Source: Colwellia sp. PAMC 21821 (GTDB taxonomy: Bacteria; Pseudomonadota; Gammaproteobacteria; Enterobacterales; Alteromonadaceae). From it: a stretch of DNA of 64,000 nt. Location: assembly GCF_002077175.1 (NCBI RefSeq), contig NZ_CP014943.1, positions 3,224,001 through 3,288,000 of the forward strand, read 5' to 3'. Shown one piece after another: positions 1 through 12,105 of this stretch. The notes under the pieces were generated by a model that did not search any database, had not been told where the DNA came from, and saw nothing but the letters and a program-made list of their open reading frames with translations. Every line of letters begins with the position of its first letter. Positions within the stretch are counted from its first letter, which is position 1. The translations under genes and the position numbers were made by a program.

Positions 1-541
1 TAAATATCTCCCGACTTAAATACGTTAACTCATTTGTCGCATCCTCTAAAATATCCGGCAGTTCATTGTGAATTGCAGAAATACCTTTATTGATGACAAT
101 GCCATATTCTCCTAACAAGCCTCGTATCTGACTTGCTAATGCTTTACGTTCTTTCTTTATGCGTTCACGTTGTCGATGGAAGTTTTGAATATCTTGTTGT
201 TCTATCGATTTAATTGGCACAAACCTCATGGTCGGGCGTTGCGCTGCCTCTGCAATACCTTCGGCATCGTTATAATCATTTTTATTGCCTTTAACGAAGG
301 GTTTTACATATTGAGGCGCAATAAGTTTTACTTGGTGCCCCAATTCAATAAATTTTCTAGCCCAGTAGTTCGCACTGCCACAAGCTTCCATTACAATTAG
401 GCAAGGCTCTAATGTTGCCATGAAACTCAACACTTGTTTTCTTCTTAATTGTTTCTTTTTTACAAATCGCCCATTTTTATTCACAGCGAACATGTGAAAA
501 ATTGATTTTGCAATGTCTAAACCGATTGTAGTAATCTTCAT
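1..541 (-). CDS. IS110-family transposase, N-terminal part (runs off left edge)
   Basis: This is the first 180 codons of a DEDD transposase/recombinase of the IS110 family. The gene reads right to left and its C-terminus lies outside the window. Translation starts MKITTIGLDIAKSIFH, the usual IS110 N-terminus with the first catalytic Asp in GLDIAK. It continues with an Ile-Val-Met-Glu-Ala-Cys-Gly segment holding the catalytic Glu and the NDYNDAEGIAEAA segment holding further acidic residues. The frame is open throughout what is visible. The ATG at 541 is the only reasonable start. Whether the element is whole cannot be judged from here. It is a different subgroup from the IS110-type gene at 58151-59413. 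Confidence 0.85.
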   Translation of the reverse strand, partial: MKITTIGLDIAKSIFHMFAVNKNGRFVKKKQLRRKQVLSFMATLEPCLIVMEACGSANYWARKFIELGHQVKLIAPQYVKPFVKGNKNDYNDAEGIAEAAQRPTMRFVPIKSIEQQDIQNFHRQRERIKKERKALASQIRGLLGEYGIVINKGISAIHNELPDILEDATNELTYLSREIF

Positions 542-645
542 GTTGATCCACTCCGCTTTTATAAATGATTGTTATCACTTTCATTTTGGCCCTAAAGAGG
601 CCGGAAATAAAGTTGGAGTGGGTCCATACCATTATCCCTGCAGGC
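542..645 (-). other. Non-coding end of the IS110 element (possible bridge RNA region)
   Basis: This is the non-coding DNA upstream of the transposase start. It holds a short inverted repeat, GGCC-ctaaaga-GGCC, near 585-604 and two related words, GAGTGGATC next to the gene and GAGTGGGTCC further out. IS110-group elements are known to carry a structured bridge RNA in this position. No RNA could be folded here, so this is a placement by analogy, and the outer boundary is a guess. Confidence 0.3.
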
Positions 646-816
646 AAGGCGTTTGATTGAGTAATAGCTGGCTATTGGGATTGAAAACAACGCAGTTATT
701 GACGATTTAAACCGCCTTAAAATGATCGATTATTTATTTCAATTGGTATTAGTACACTTTTATTCTTCTATACCTTATAATTCTCACGTTTTTTAAGGCA
801 CTCATTGAGAATATAT

Positions 817-1863
817 ATGACCCAAGCAAATTTAGCCGTTGATTTTGACTTTCAATTTCCGAAAAAGCCTGCACCATTAAGTGATGTAGAACGTGAAGAA
901 TATAAAGCACGCATCAAAATTCTATTGAAAGAAAAAAACGCTGTGCTTGTTGCACATTATTATACTGATCCTGAAATTCAAGCTCTGGCCGAAGAAACGG
1001 GTGGTTGTGTTGCCGACTCACTAGAAATGGCGAGATTTGGTAATAACCATCCAGCTGACACGCTAATTGTAGCGGGTGTTCGCTTCATGGGAGAGACAGC
1101 AAAAGTGCTTACTCCCGAAAAAACAGTGGTTATGCCAACATTAGAAGCGACATGCTCACTAGATTTAGGCTGTCCAATCGAAGAGTTTAATGCTTTTTGT
1201 GATCAACACCCAGACAGAACCGTCGTTGTATATGCAAATACGTCTACCGCTGTCAAAGCGCGCGCTGATTGGATAGTAACCTCATCTTGTGCTTTAGAAA
1301 TTGTCGAGCATCTTGATAGCTTGGGTGAAAAAATTATCTGGGGTCCTGACCGTCACTTAGGCGCATACATTGAAAAGCAAACTGGTGCTGACATGTTAAT
1401 GTGGCAAGGTGCTTGTATTGTTCATGATGAGTTTAAAACTAAAGCGCTAATGGATATGAAGACACTTCATCCTGACGCGGCTGTGCTTGTCCATCCTGAA
1501 TCACCGGCGGAAATAATCGACCTTGCTGACTCTGTAGGTTCAACAAGCCAATTAATTAAAGCGGCTCAAGCACTACCAAACAAAAAATTCATTGTGGCTA
1601 CAGATCGCGGTATTTTTTATAAAATGCAGCAACTATGTCCCGACAAAGAGTTCTTTGAAGCACCAACGGCAGGTGAGGGCGCAACTTGTAAAAGTTGTGC
1701 ACACTGTCCTTGGATGGCAATGAATGGTTTAAAAGAAATTGAAGAAGCATTATTAAACCCACAAGGTCGTGAAGTTTTTGTTGATATGAAATTGCGCACA
1801 GGCGCACTTAAGTCACTTGATCGCATGCTTAACTTTAATTTGGAAATGAACCAAAATAAGTAA
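817..1863 (+). CDS. nadA: Quinolinate synthase NadA
   Basis: NadA is a 4Fe-4S enzyme that condenses iminoaspartate with dihydroxyacetone phosphate to quinolinate in de novo NAD synthesis. The protein is 348 residues and matches the E. coli enzyme (347 aa) along its whole length. The three cluster ligands Cys113, Cys200 and Cys297 fall at the same positions, the last within a C-x2-C-x2-C motif. A TTG at 805 with AAGG upstream is possible, but starting at the ATG at 817 puts exactly 22 residues before the conserved Leu-Ser, as in E. coli, so this start is preferred. The gene stands alone, and no terminator was seen directly after it. Confidence 0.97.
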   Translation: MTQANLAVDFDFQFPKKPAPLSDVEREEYKARIKILLKEKNAVLVAHYYTDPEIQALAEETGGCVADSLEMARFGNNHPADTLIVAGVRFMGETAKVLTPEKTVVMPTLEATCSLDLGCPIEEFNAFCDQHPDRTVVVYANTSTAVKARADWIVTSSCALEIVEHLDSLGEKIIWGPDRHLGAYIEKQTGADMLMWQGACIVHDEFKTKALMDMKTLHPDAAVLVHPESPAEIIDLADSVGSTSQLIKAAQALPNKKFIVATDRGIFYKMQQLCPDKEFFEAPTAGEGATCKSCAHCPWMAMNGLKEIEEALLNPQGREVFVDMKLRTGALKSLDRMLNFNLEMNQNK

Positions 1864-1954
1864 ATTTAAAATAAGCTGCTTGTTAAATAAGCAACCACTT
1901 TAACTTTATTTGAATTAGGTTGCGTTATGAAGATTATTTTCCTAACATAGCGCA

Positions 1955-2007
1955 GCTCAGTACATGGAGCTCAGTACATGGAGCTCAGTACATGGAGCTC
2001 AGTATAT
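1955..2007. repeat. 14-bp tandem repeat, about 3.8 copies
   Basis: Three exact copies of GCTCAGTACATGGA follow one another from 1955 to 1996, and a partial fourth ends near 2007. The unit contains the palindromes GAGCTC and GTAC. It lies between nadA and the tRNA-Ser region, with no reading frame or spacer structure of a CRISPR. Confidence 0.9.
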
Positions 2008-2019
2008 AGTAGAAAATAC

Positions 2020-2040
2020 GGTGAGGTGTCCGATTGGCCG
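2020..2040 (+). pseudogene. 5' fragment of a tRNA-Ser gene
   Basis: The 21 bases at 2020-2040 match the first 21 bases of the intact tRNA-Ser gene at 2127 except for one base (ATT in place of AGT before GGCCG). This covers the 5' acceptor strand and part of the D arm. Similarity stops after this, so it cannot form a tRNA. It is either the relic of a second tandem tRNA-Ser or a scar left by recombination at a tRNA. Confidence 0.75.
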
Positions 2041-2126
2041 CCAAAGTTGCAATGACACGCCCCGCGTGCTAATCGGCTTAAAACCAAACCGTGTTGGAAG
2101 CACGTTAACAATTCAAGTTTTATAAT

Positions 2127-2214
2127 GGTGAGGTGTCCGAGTGGCCGAAGGAGCACGCCTGGAAAGTGTGTAAGGCGCAAGCCTTCGAGGGTTCGAATCC
2201 CTCCCTCACCGCCA
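2127..2214 (+). tRNA. tRNA-Ser(GGA)
   Basis: This is an 88-nt class II tRNA. The acceptor strands GGTGAGG and CCTCACC pair perfectly, the discriminator is G, and CCA is encoded. The anticodon stem CACGC/GTGTG encloses loop CTGGAAA with anticodon GGA, reading UCC and UCU serine codons. A long variable arm and the T-loop TTCGAAT are present. A TATAAT directly abuts the mature 5' end, which is too close to be the -10 of its own promoter. Confidence 0.97.
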
Positions 2215-2246
2215 TAGGAAATGCAATTCGTATATTGCCAAAAAAA

Positions 2247-2273
2247 GCCGCTAGTTATCTAGCGGCTTTTTTT
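2247..2273 (+). terminator. Rho-independent terminator of tRNA-Ser
   Basis: An 8-bp perfect stem, GCCGCTAG/CTAGCGGC, with loop TTAT is followed by seven T residues, 33 nt after the tRNA. Confidence 0.93.
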
Positions 2274-2274
2274 G

Positions 2275-2675
2275 TGTCTAGAATTTACATTTAACTGACC
2301 AAAATATCGCTTGTATCATTTATAAGTATGTAATGTTTTGCGTACTATTACTGTAATGCTCTTATACAGTGATGTACTTATTGAAATGTACTAGCCAATA
2401 ACGAAGCGTTTAATGAAGTAAAAGCCAATTATAATAAATATAAGCAATACCAAATGGCGTATAAACTCTTTTGTTAAGGAAAACTGCTCAAATACTTAAG
2501 TTAATTTAATCGTATGAGAGCAATATATAGGTAAAGTTGAGGTATTTACTTTAGTGAAAGTCTTTATTGCTACGCCTTTTATTGTGATTTTATGCTGTTC
2601 CTGATGCATATTTGCTCACGTTGTGTAATTAAAAAGCAAACAAACACTTTTTTGAAATTAAATGCACTTTAGGTG
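2275..2675. other. AT-rich spacer upstream of the rrn operon, no gene seen
   Basis: No open frame with start, RBS and family resemblance is visible on either strand. The A/T-rich stretch just upstream of P1 would be the place for UP-element and Fis sites, but no specific site could be assigned. Confidence 0.6.
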
Positions 2676-2703
2676 TTGACGTGAGGCGAGAAATCTCTAA
2701 AAT
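2676..2703 (+). promoter_or_regulatory. rrn promoter P1
   Basis: TTGACG (2676-2681) and TAAAAT (2698-2703) are separated by 16 bp and followed by a GC-rich discriminator (GCGCTCC). This is typical of stringently controlled rRNA promoters. A/T-rich DNA lies upstream. Confidence 0.8.
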
Positions 2704-2845
2704 GCGCTCCAGTTCCAAGGGGTAACCCCAACGGGCTGTTTTAATAAGTTATCTAACGCGGTTTAGGCCAAATTGGTTAACGTAATGTTTTAAAGTAGGG
2801 TTTTGAATCTTCTGAAAAGAAAGTTTAAAAAAACGAAATAAAACG

Positions 2846-2873
2846 TTGACATTAAAACTGAGTTGCGTAGAAT
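2846..2873 (+). promoter_or_regulatory. rrn promoter P2
   Basis: TTGACA (2846-2851) and TAGAAT (2868-2873) are 16 bp apart, again with a GC-rich discriminator (GCGC). The tandem P1-P2 layout and spacing to 16S are those of gammaproteobacterial rrn operons. Confidence 0.8.
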
Positions 2874-2964
2874 GCGCATCTCGCTTCAGGCAAGGCCTGC
2901 AGCAACGAAGCAAAGCGAATGAGATTTTGTTTCGGTTAGTTTTTTACTTCGAGTTTAAACTAAC

Positions 2965-2976
2965 GTTCTTTAACAA
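2965..2976 (+). promoter_or_regulatory. boxA antitermination site of rrn leader
   Basis: GTTCTTTAACAA matches the boxA element of rRNA leaders, where Nus factors assemble to block Rho. A second copy (GTTCTTTAACAA near 5282) occurs in the spacer before 23S. Confidence 0.75.
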
Positions 2977-3232
2977 TTAGTTATCATGCAATTTGTGTGG
3001 ACACTCACATTAATGTTGATTTTACATAGTTATCTTCGGATAACAAAAAAAACAGCTTAATATGATGTCACACAAAAAATAAGTATCATTTAGGTCTTCG
3101 GATTTAAATAATACGTTTTATGTAGTTTTTATCTTCTTTAGTCGGATAGATAGAAACACGACAGAATTCATTGAGCAGATGTCTTTTCTTGGTTCACTTC
3201 GGTGAGTTAAGGTGAGCATCACAAACGATTTT

Positions 3233-4777
<1,545 letters not shown>

Positions 4778-4909
4778 TCTTGAAGTAAAACAGCTTAATG
4801 AGAATTCTCTTTCGAGAGTGTTCTACGAGTGTCTACACAAATTACATGATAACGAATTAGAAGAAGTCCAAACATCTAAGCTTCGGACAACAATTCTTGA
4901 AAGAGAAAT

Positions 4910-4986
<77 letters not shown>

Positions 4987-5103
4987 ATTTACGATTTTTA
5001 CGGCGTTGGAAAGATACTCGTGTAGAAAAGCCTACACTTCGCATCCTTCCGCCTTGTAAAACACGTAAATCTGAGTTTGTTTTAGCTAGATGTTTCCCAT
5101 TGC

Positions 5104-5179
5104 GGGGCTATAGCTCAGCTGGGAGAGCGCCTGCCTTGCACGCAGGAGGTCAGCAGTTCGATCCTGCTTAGCTCCACCA
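5104..5179 (+). tRNA. tRNA-Ala(TGC)
   Basis: This is a 76-nt tRNA with acceptor GGGGCTA pairing with TAGCTCC (one G-T pair), encoded CCA, and anticodon TGC in loop TTGCACG. It is the second spacer tRNA of the operon, transcribed with 16S and 23S. Confidence 0.96.
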
Positions 5180-5587
5180 CTTCTTCTCTAAAGAAAGAGA
5201 CCAAACTTAAACTATCAAAAGTTGATGAGTTAAGTTTGGTTTTTTAAACCACGATTTATGCCGAATGCGCGCATTTATTGAGTTCTTTAACAATCTGGAA
5301 AGCTGATATAAATACCGGTATTTATATGATGAACACGGTGTCGCGCTGTTGTTCATAAATTATAAATACCAAGCTGTTATTAATGGGAATATCGCCTGTT
5401 AATAATGGTGATTACGGTTCCTCCTCGGAAACGTAATCAACCCGGTAATAAGTTTTTACTTTTACGAGTTAAATTTGTTACCACTCTTATTCAAGACACA
5501 CTTTGTGTGCGTGAAAATGTCAGACTTTACAATTGCTGTGGATTAGTCTCCGCGGTGTACCAAATAGGAAACTACTTGGGGTTGTAT

Positions 5588-8480
<2,893 letters not shown>

Positions 8481-8635
8481 TACAACACCCAAGTGGTTTT
8501 AAGTTGTATGAAGTTTGACAAAGTGTAGGAATACACACATCACGCATGACAATTGTGTGAATAAGAGAAAACAAACGTATTTATCATCACTGAGACAATG
8601 TCTCATTGATACAGCTTTCAAGATTGACCCCTTTT

Positions 8636-8754
8636 TGTCTAGCGACAATAGCGACATGGCCCCACCTGATCCCATTCCGAACTCAGAAGTGAAACGTGTT
8701 AGCGCCGATGGTAGTGTGGGAGTTCCCATGTGAGAGTAGGACATTGCTAGGCTT
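8636..8754 (+). rRNA. rrf: 5S ribosomal RNA
   Basis: This is about 119 nt with the conserved CCGAACTCAGAAGTGAAACG core. The terminal helix pairs GTCTAGC near the 5' end with GCTAGGC near the 3' end. It is the last gene of the rrn operon. Fragments of its 3' tail recur at 11.3-11.8 kb. Confidence 0.95.
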
Positions 8755-8765
8755 CTATTTAGAAG

Positions 8766-8795
8766 AGCCCGATTCGAAAGAGTCGGGCTTTTTGC
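8766..8795 (+). terminator. rrn operon terminator
   Basis: The hairpin GCCCGA ... TCGGGC with loop TTCGAAAGAG-like bases is followed by TTTTTGC, 12 nt after 5S. Degenerate copies of the same hairpin follow downstream of the IS630 pair. Confidence 0.9.
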
Positions 8796-8895
8796 TTTCT
8801 GGAATTTGATAAATACATATAGCGACAAGACAAGCGTTCGGCCCAGAGGAAGACCTTGTACGTTTAGTCCAAAATAAAGTAGGGTCAGATACACA

Positions 8896-8958
8896 TTAAT
8901 TTTTAGCTACCTGATATCCTCTAAAACGAGCAACATGGTCAAGCTCTGTGCTCAACTT
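8896..8958 (-). pseudogene. C-terminal tail of an unidentified gene cut by IS630
   Basis: Read from the IS border leftwards, an open frame ends ...LDHVARFRGYQVAKN-stop, followed by a phrase containing TGTATCTGACCC. It stops dead at the IS630 end at 8959. The tail and trailing phrase resemble ends of small transposase genes seen in marine gammaproteobacteria, but it is too short to name. It may be a coincidental open stretch. Confidence 0.3.
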
Positions 8959-8977
8959 ATACCAATCTGCATAAGCA

Positions 8978-9538
8978 TTAAATCAGATTAATCCAGTCAC
9001 GATTGCATAACGACATTACTCTTTTTATGTCACTTCTGAAGATATTCCAAGCATTGCTGCATTCATCAACTATATTTTCATAGCCATTAAAACATCTATT
9101 GGCCAAGCAGTTTTGTCTTAGCCATTGCCACACTTGCTCAATTGGGTTTAACTCTGGGGAATAAGGGGGTAACTTGATCATGGTTAGATTTTTTAAATCT
9201 TCAAATGTGTCTTCCGTATGCCACCCAGCGCCATCCATTACTACAACAGCATATCTACCTTCGGGTGTCGCCTGTGATATTTGTTCTAAATGCTTTTTCA
9301 TAACGTCTTTATTCATTACAGGTGAGATCAATGCCTCTGTAGCGCCTGTCGAAGGACAAACAGCCCCGAACATGTATGCATATTCGAACTGTTGTTGTCT
9401 TACTGCTCTCGGTCTACTACCCGTTTTCGCCCATAACCTTGTTGTTGTATTTTGCTGGCCGAATCGTGCTTCATCTTGAAACCAAACATCAACTTTATCT
9501 AAGCTAATATTAAAGGGGATGTTAAGGATCGTTTCCAT
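8978..9538 (-). CDS. IS630-family transposase, catalytic (DDE) frame, copy 1
   Basis: This 186-residue frame is the catalytic half of an IS630/Tc1-mariner-type transposase. Acidic residues are visible at Asp22-Glu23 (WFQDEARFG), Asp102 (VVMDGAGWH) and Glu134 (SPELNPIEQVW), the DDE signature of the family. The frame overlaps the 3' end of the upstream HTH frame by 17 nt. Its own ATG lies in that overlap, so it may be made by reinitiation or as a fusion of about 340 residues through frameshifting. The usual IS630 transposase is about 340 residues, so the two frames together equal one normal protein. Confidence 0.9.
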   Translation of the reverse strand: METILNIPFNISLDKVDVWFQDEARFGQQNTTTRLWAKTGSRPRAVRQQQFEYAYMFGAVCPSTGATEALISPVMNKDVMKKHLEQISQATPEGRYAVVVMDGAGWHTEDTFEDLKNLTMIKLPPYSPELNPIEQVWQWLRQNCLANRCFNGYENIVDECSNAWNIFRSDIKRVMSLCNRDWINLI

Positions 9539-10010
9539 CTGGAAGCTTTTTAAAAACGTCCTGGACGCTTTGTGATTGCTTAGGATGCTTGGATCGGCTT
9601 GTTATCCAGGAGTACCCTAGTTTCTTCAGTATTTTATATACATGATCTCGATGATAATCTATGTCGAATTCTTTTTTGATAAAGGTACAAAAGTCTTGCC
9701 CCATAAGTCGACCTCCCTCAGCTGAGCAACTCTGATTTTCAACGTATTGAGCAAGTTGGCTGAGTTGCTTTGGAGAAAGCATGGACGGTCTTCCTTTAGG
9801 GCTAACACTATCAAGGCCCGACAAGCCTTTTGACAAATATGCAGTGACCCAACGATTAACACTTGAACGAGCGACTTTTAATGTCGTTGATATATCGGTT
9901 CTGCTCAGACCATCTAAAAAATATGAGACAGCAAGCAAACGCATACGCTTTCGCCCATTTTGTTCCTTTCGTGATAACTTGAGTAAATCTACTGAGGTGA
10001 GTTGTTCCAA
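9522..10010 (-). CDS. IS630-family transposase, DNA-binding (HTH) frame, copy 1
   Basis: This 162-residue frame carries paired helix-turn-helix regions: residues about 25-75 (DGLSRTDISTTLKVARSSVN) and a second winged-helix part around 90-150. These form the N-terminal DNA-binding half of IS630 transposases. It ends in a different frame from the catalytic half. In the overlap a T5-A5 run (sense GTTTTTAAAAAG) just upstream of the catalytic frame is a possible slippage site; by my reading the catalytic frame is +1 relative to this one. Confidence 0.88.
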   Translation of the reverse strand: MEQLTSVDLLKLSRKEQNGRKRMRLLAVSYFLDGLSRTDISTTLKVARSSVNRWVTAYLSKGLSGLDSVSPKGRPSMLSPKQLSQLAQYVENQSCSAEGGRLMGQDFCTFIKKEFDIDYHRDHVYKILKKLGYSWITSRSKHPKQSQSVQDVFKKLPDGNDP

Positions 10011-10090
10011 AACGTGGTATCTGCTTCAAAAATAAATAGCATTAGATCACATCTTTGTGCAGATTGGTATTATACCAATCTGCATAAGCA

Positions 10091-10651
10091 TTAAATCAGA
10101 TTAATCCAGTCACGATTGCATAACGACATTACTCTTTTTATGTCACTTCTGAAGATATTCCAAGCATTGCTGCATTCATCAACTATATTTTCATAGCCAT
10201 TAAAACATCTATTGGCCAAGCAGTTTTGTCTTAGCCATTGCCACACTTGCTCAATTGGGTTTAACTCTGGGGAATAAGGGGGTAACTTGATCATGGTTAG
10301 ATTTTTTAAATCTTCAAATGTGTCTTCCGTATGCCACCCAGCTCCATCCATTACTACAACAGCATATCTACCTTCGGGTGTCGCCTGTGATATTTGTTCT
10401 AAATGCTTTTTCATAACGTCTTTATTCATTACAGGTGAGATCAATGCCTCTGTAGCGCCTGTCGAAGGACAAACAGCCCCGAACATGTATGCATATTCGA
10501 ACTGTTGTTGTCTTACTGCTCTCGGTCTACTACCCGTTTTCGCCCATAACCTTGTTGTTGTATTTTGCTGGCCGAATCGTGCTTCATCTTGAAACCAAAC
10601 ATCAACTTTATCTAAGCTAATATTAAAGGGGATGTTAAGGATCGTTTCCAT
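10091..10651 (-). CDS. IS630-family transposase, catalytic (DDE) frame, copy 2
   Basis: The 186-residue protein is identical in sequence to the copy 1 catalytic frame, with the same DDE residues (Asp22, Asp102, Glu134). The only base differences I see are silent (for example CAGCGCC versus CAGCTCC). It relates to its own HTH frame as in copy 1. Confidence 0.9.
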   Translation of the reverse strand: METILNIPFNISLDKVDVWFQDEARFGQQNTTTRLWAKTGSRPRAVRQQQFEYAYMFGAVCPSTGATEALISPVMNKDVMKKHLEQISQATPEGRYAVVVMDGAGWHTEDTFEDLKNLTMIKLPPYSPELNPIEQVWQWLRQNCLANRCFNGYENIVDECSNAWNIFRSDIKRVMSLCNRDWINLI

Positions 10652-11123
10652 CTGGAAGCTTTTTAAAAACGTCCTGGACGCTTTGTGATTGCTTAGGATG
10701 CTTGGATCGGCTTGTTATCCAGGAGTATCCTAGTTTCTTCAGTATTTTATATACATGATCTCGATGATAATCTATGTCGAATTCTTTTTTGATAAAGGTA
10801 CAAAAGTCTTGCCCCATAAGTCGACCTCCCTCCGCTGAGCAACTCTGATTTTCAACGTATTGAGCAAGTTGGCTGAGTTGCTTTGGAGAAAGCATGGACG
10901 GTCTTCCTTTCGGGCTAACACTATCAAGGCCCGACAAGCCTTTTGAAAAATATGCAGTGACCCAACGATTAACACTTGAACGAGCGACTTTTAATGTCGT
11001 TGATATATCGGTTCTGCTCAGACCATCTAAAAAATATGAGACAGCAAGAAAACGCATACGCTTTCGCCCATTTTGTTCCTTTCGTGATAACTTGAGTAAA
11101 TCTACTGAGGTGAGTTGTTCCAA
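10635..11123 (-). CDS. IS630-family transposase, DNA-binding (HTH) frame, copy 2
   Basis: This 162-residue HTH half is nearly identical to copy 1, with differences such as MRFLAV for MRLLAV and AYFSKG for AYLSKG. The paired HTH and the overlap with the catalytic frame are kept. Both frames are open in both copies, so neither copy is obviously dead. Confidence 0.88.
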   Translation of the reverse strand: MEQLTSVDLLKLSRKEQNGRKRMRFLAVSYFLDGLSRTDISTTLKVARSSVNRWVTAYFSKGLSGLDSVSPKGRPSMLSPKQLSQLAQYVENQSCSAEGGRLMGQDFCTFIKKEFDIDYHRDHVYKILKKLGYSWITSRSKHPKQSQSVQDVFKKLPDGNDP

Positions 11124-11337
11124 AACGTGGTATCTGCTTCAAAAATAAATAGCATTAGATCACATCTTTGTGCAGATTGGTATAACGGGCTTTTTGCTGT
11201 CTGGGATTTAAAAAATTGAAGCTATAAGTTTTAAGCTATCAGCCACAAGACATTAGTGATTGCTAGATTTTTACTGACAGCTGACAGCTGTGAACTTAAA
11301 ACTAATCCCTCGCTAGGCTAGGCTTCTATTTAGAAGA

Positions 11338-11365
11338 GCCCGATTCGAAAGAGTCGGGTTTTTTG
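11338..11365 (+). terminator. Duplicate rrn terminator, unit 2
   Basis: The hairpin CCCGATTCGAAAGAGTCGGG followed by six T residues is the same stem and loop as the terminator after 5S. It is preceded by a copy of the 5S tail and trailer. Confidence 0.75.
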
Positions 11366-11602
11366 CTGTCTGGAATTCCAAACTTCAGCTATCGGTTTTA
11401 AGCTGTCAGCTATCAGTTTAAGACATAAAAAAAGCTATCAGTTCTGAGCTGTCAGCCTACAGCCAAAAGACATTAGTGATTGCTATATTTTTACTGACAG
11501 CTGACAGCTTTGAACTTAAAACTAATTCCTCGCTAGGCTTCTATTTAGGTCGTTGTTTGCCATCCATGGCAACTCGACATTAGCGCATCCTTACACGTCA
11601 AG

Positions 11603-11631
11603 AGCCCGATTCGAAAGAGTCGGGCTTTTTT
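11603..11631 (+). terminator. Duplicate rrn terminator, unit 3
   Basis: The same hairpin (GCCCGA...TCGGGC) is followed by TTTTTT. In this unit it is separated from the 5S-tail copy by an approximately 50-bp insertion. Confidence 0.7.
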
Positions 11632-11789
11632 CTGACTGGGATTCCAAACTTCAGCTATCAGTTTAAGACATAAAAAAAGCTATAAGTTCTGAGCTGTCAG
11701 CCTACAGCCACAAGACATTAGTGATTGCTAGATTTTTACTGACAGCTTTGAACTTAAAACTATTTGTTTGCTAGGCTTATATTTAGAGA

Positions 11790-11816
11790 AACCCGATTCC
11801 AAAGTGACGGGCTTTT
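11790..11816 (+). terminator. Duplicate rrn terminator, unit 4 (decayed)
   Basis: ACCCGATTCCAAAGTGACGGGC plus TTTTT keeps only a CCCG/CGGG stem, so this copy has probably weakened by mutation. Confidence 0.5.
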
Positions 11817-12105
11817 TGCTTTCTGGAATTTAAAAATACCAGCTATAAGTTTTAAGACATAAAAAAATTATAAGTTTTAAACTGTCAGCCTACAGCCACA
11901 AGTCATTAGTGATTGGTAGATTTTTACTGACAGCTGACAGCTTTAAACTTAAAACTATTCTTGATCTTCTATTCAATACTCCGAATTAAAATAAGCCTTA
12001 TCAGTAACGCATTAAAATAAATGTATATATTTTTGTATTTAGCTCTACGCAAATGATGCCCGCCGAAGTAAAATAGCTTAATGAAAGCATTATATTGTAA
12101 CCTTT

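Larger units (their letters stand above)
8959..10070 (-). mobile_element. IS630-family insertion sequence, copy 1
   Basis: The element is 1112 bp and bounded by the 13-bp inverted repeat ATACCAATCTGCA / TGCAGATTGGTAT. TA dinucleotides sit at both ends, as expected for a family that inserts at TA. It contains two overlapping frames on the minus strand. A second copy begins after one base, giving a repeat period of 1113 bp. Confidence 0.92.
10072..11183 (-). mobile_element. IS630-family insertion sequence, copy 2
   Basis: This is a second complete copy in the same orientation, with the same 13-bp terminal inverted repeats, starting one base after copy 1 ends. It differs from copy 1 by a handful of substitutions, for example Leu/Phe changes in the HTH frame. 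The DNA to its right (AACGGGCTTTTTGC) is the tail of an rrn-type terminator, so the insertion landed inside a terminator copy. Confidence 0.92.
11184..11975. repeat. Array of degenerate 5S-tail/terminator units
   Basis: About four units of roughly 200-230 bp follow each other. Each has a piece like the 5S 3' end and trailer (GCTAGGCTTCTATTTAG), then the rrn terminator hairpin. An A/T-rich part with the words AGCTATCAG and AAGACATAAAAAAAGCTAT follows. Each unit ends with a conserved block, GACATTAGTGATTGCTAGAT plus TTTTTACTGACAGCTGACAG and GAACTTAAAACTA. The third unit has about 50 extra bases between the 5S tail and the hairpin, including the small palindrome TTGCCATCCATGGCAA. No genes are present. 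Confidence 0.85.

Noticed and set aside
1955..2007. Tandem 14-bp repeat considered as a CRISPR
   Set aside because: The units are contiguous with no spacers.
2121..2126. TATAAT directly before tRNA-Ser taken as its promoter -10
   Set aside because: It touches the mature tRNA 5' end, so transcription would start inside the tRNA.
8499..8894. A 131-codon minus-strand frame and a 72-codon plus-strand frame overlapping 5S
   Set aside because: Both are antisense or sense readings of 5S rRNA and its terminator; codon content is arbitrary.
11184..11975. Repeat array considered as CRISPR or as tandem non-coding RNA genes
   Set aside because: Units are about 200 bp, unevenly decayed, and explained by copies of the 5S tail and terminator plus an intergenic repeat.
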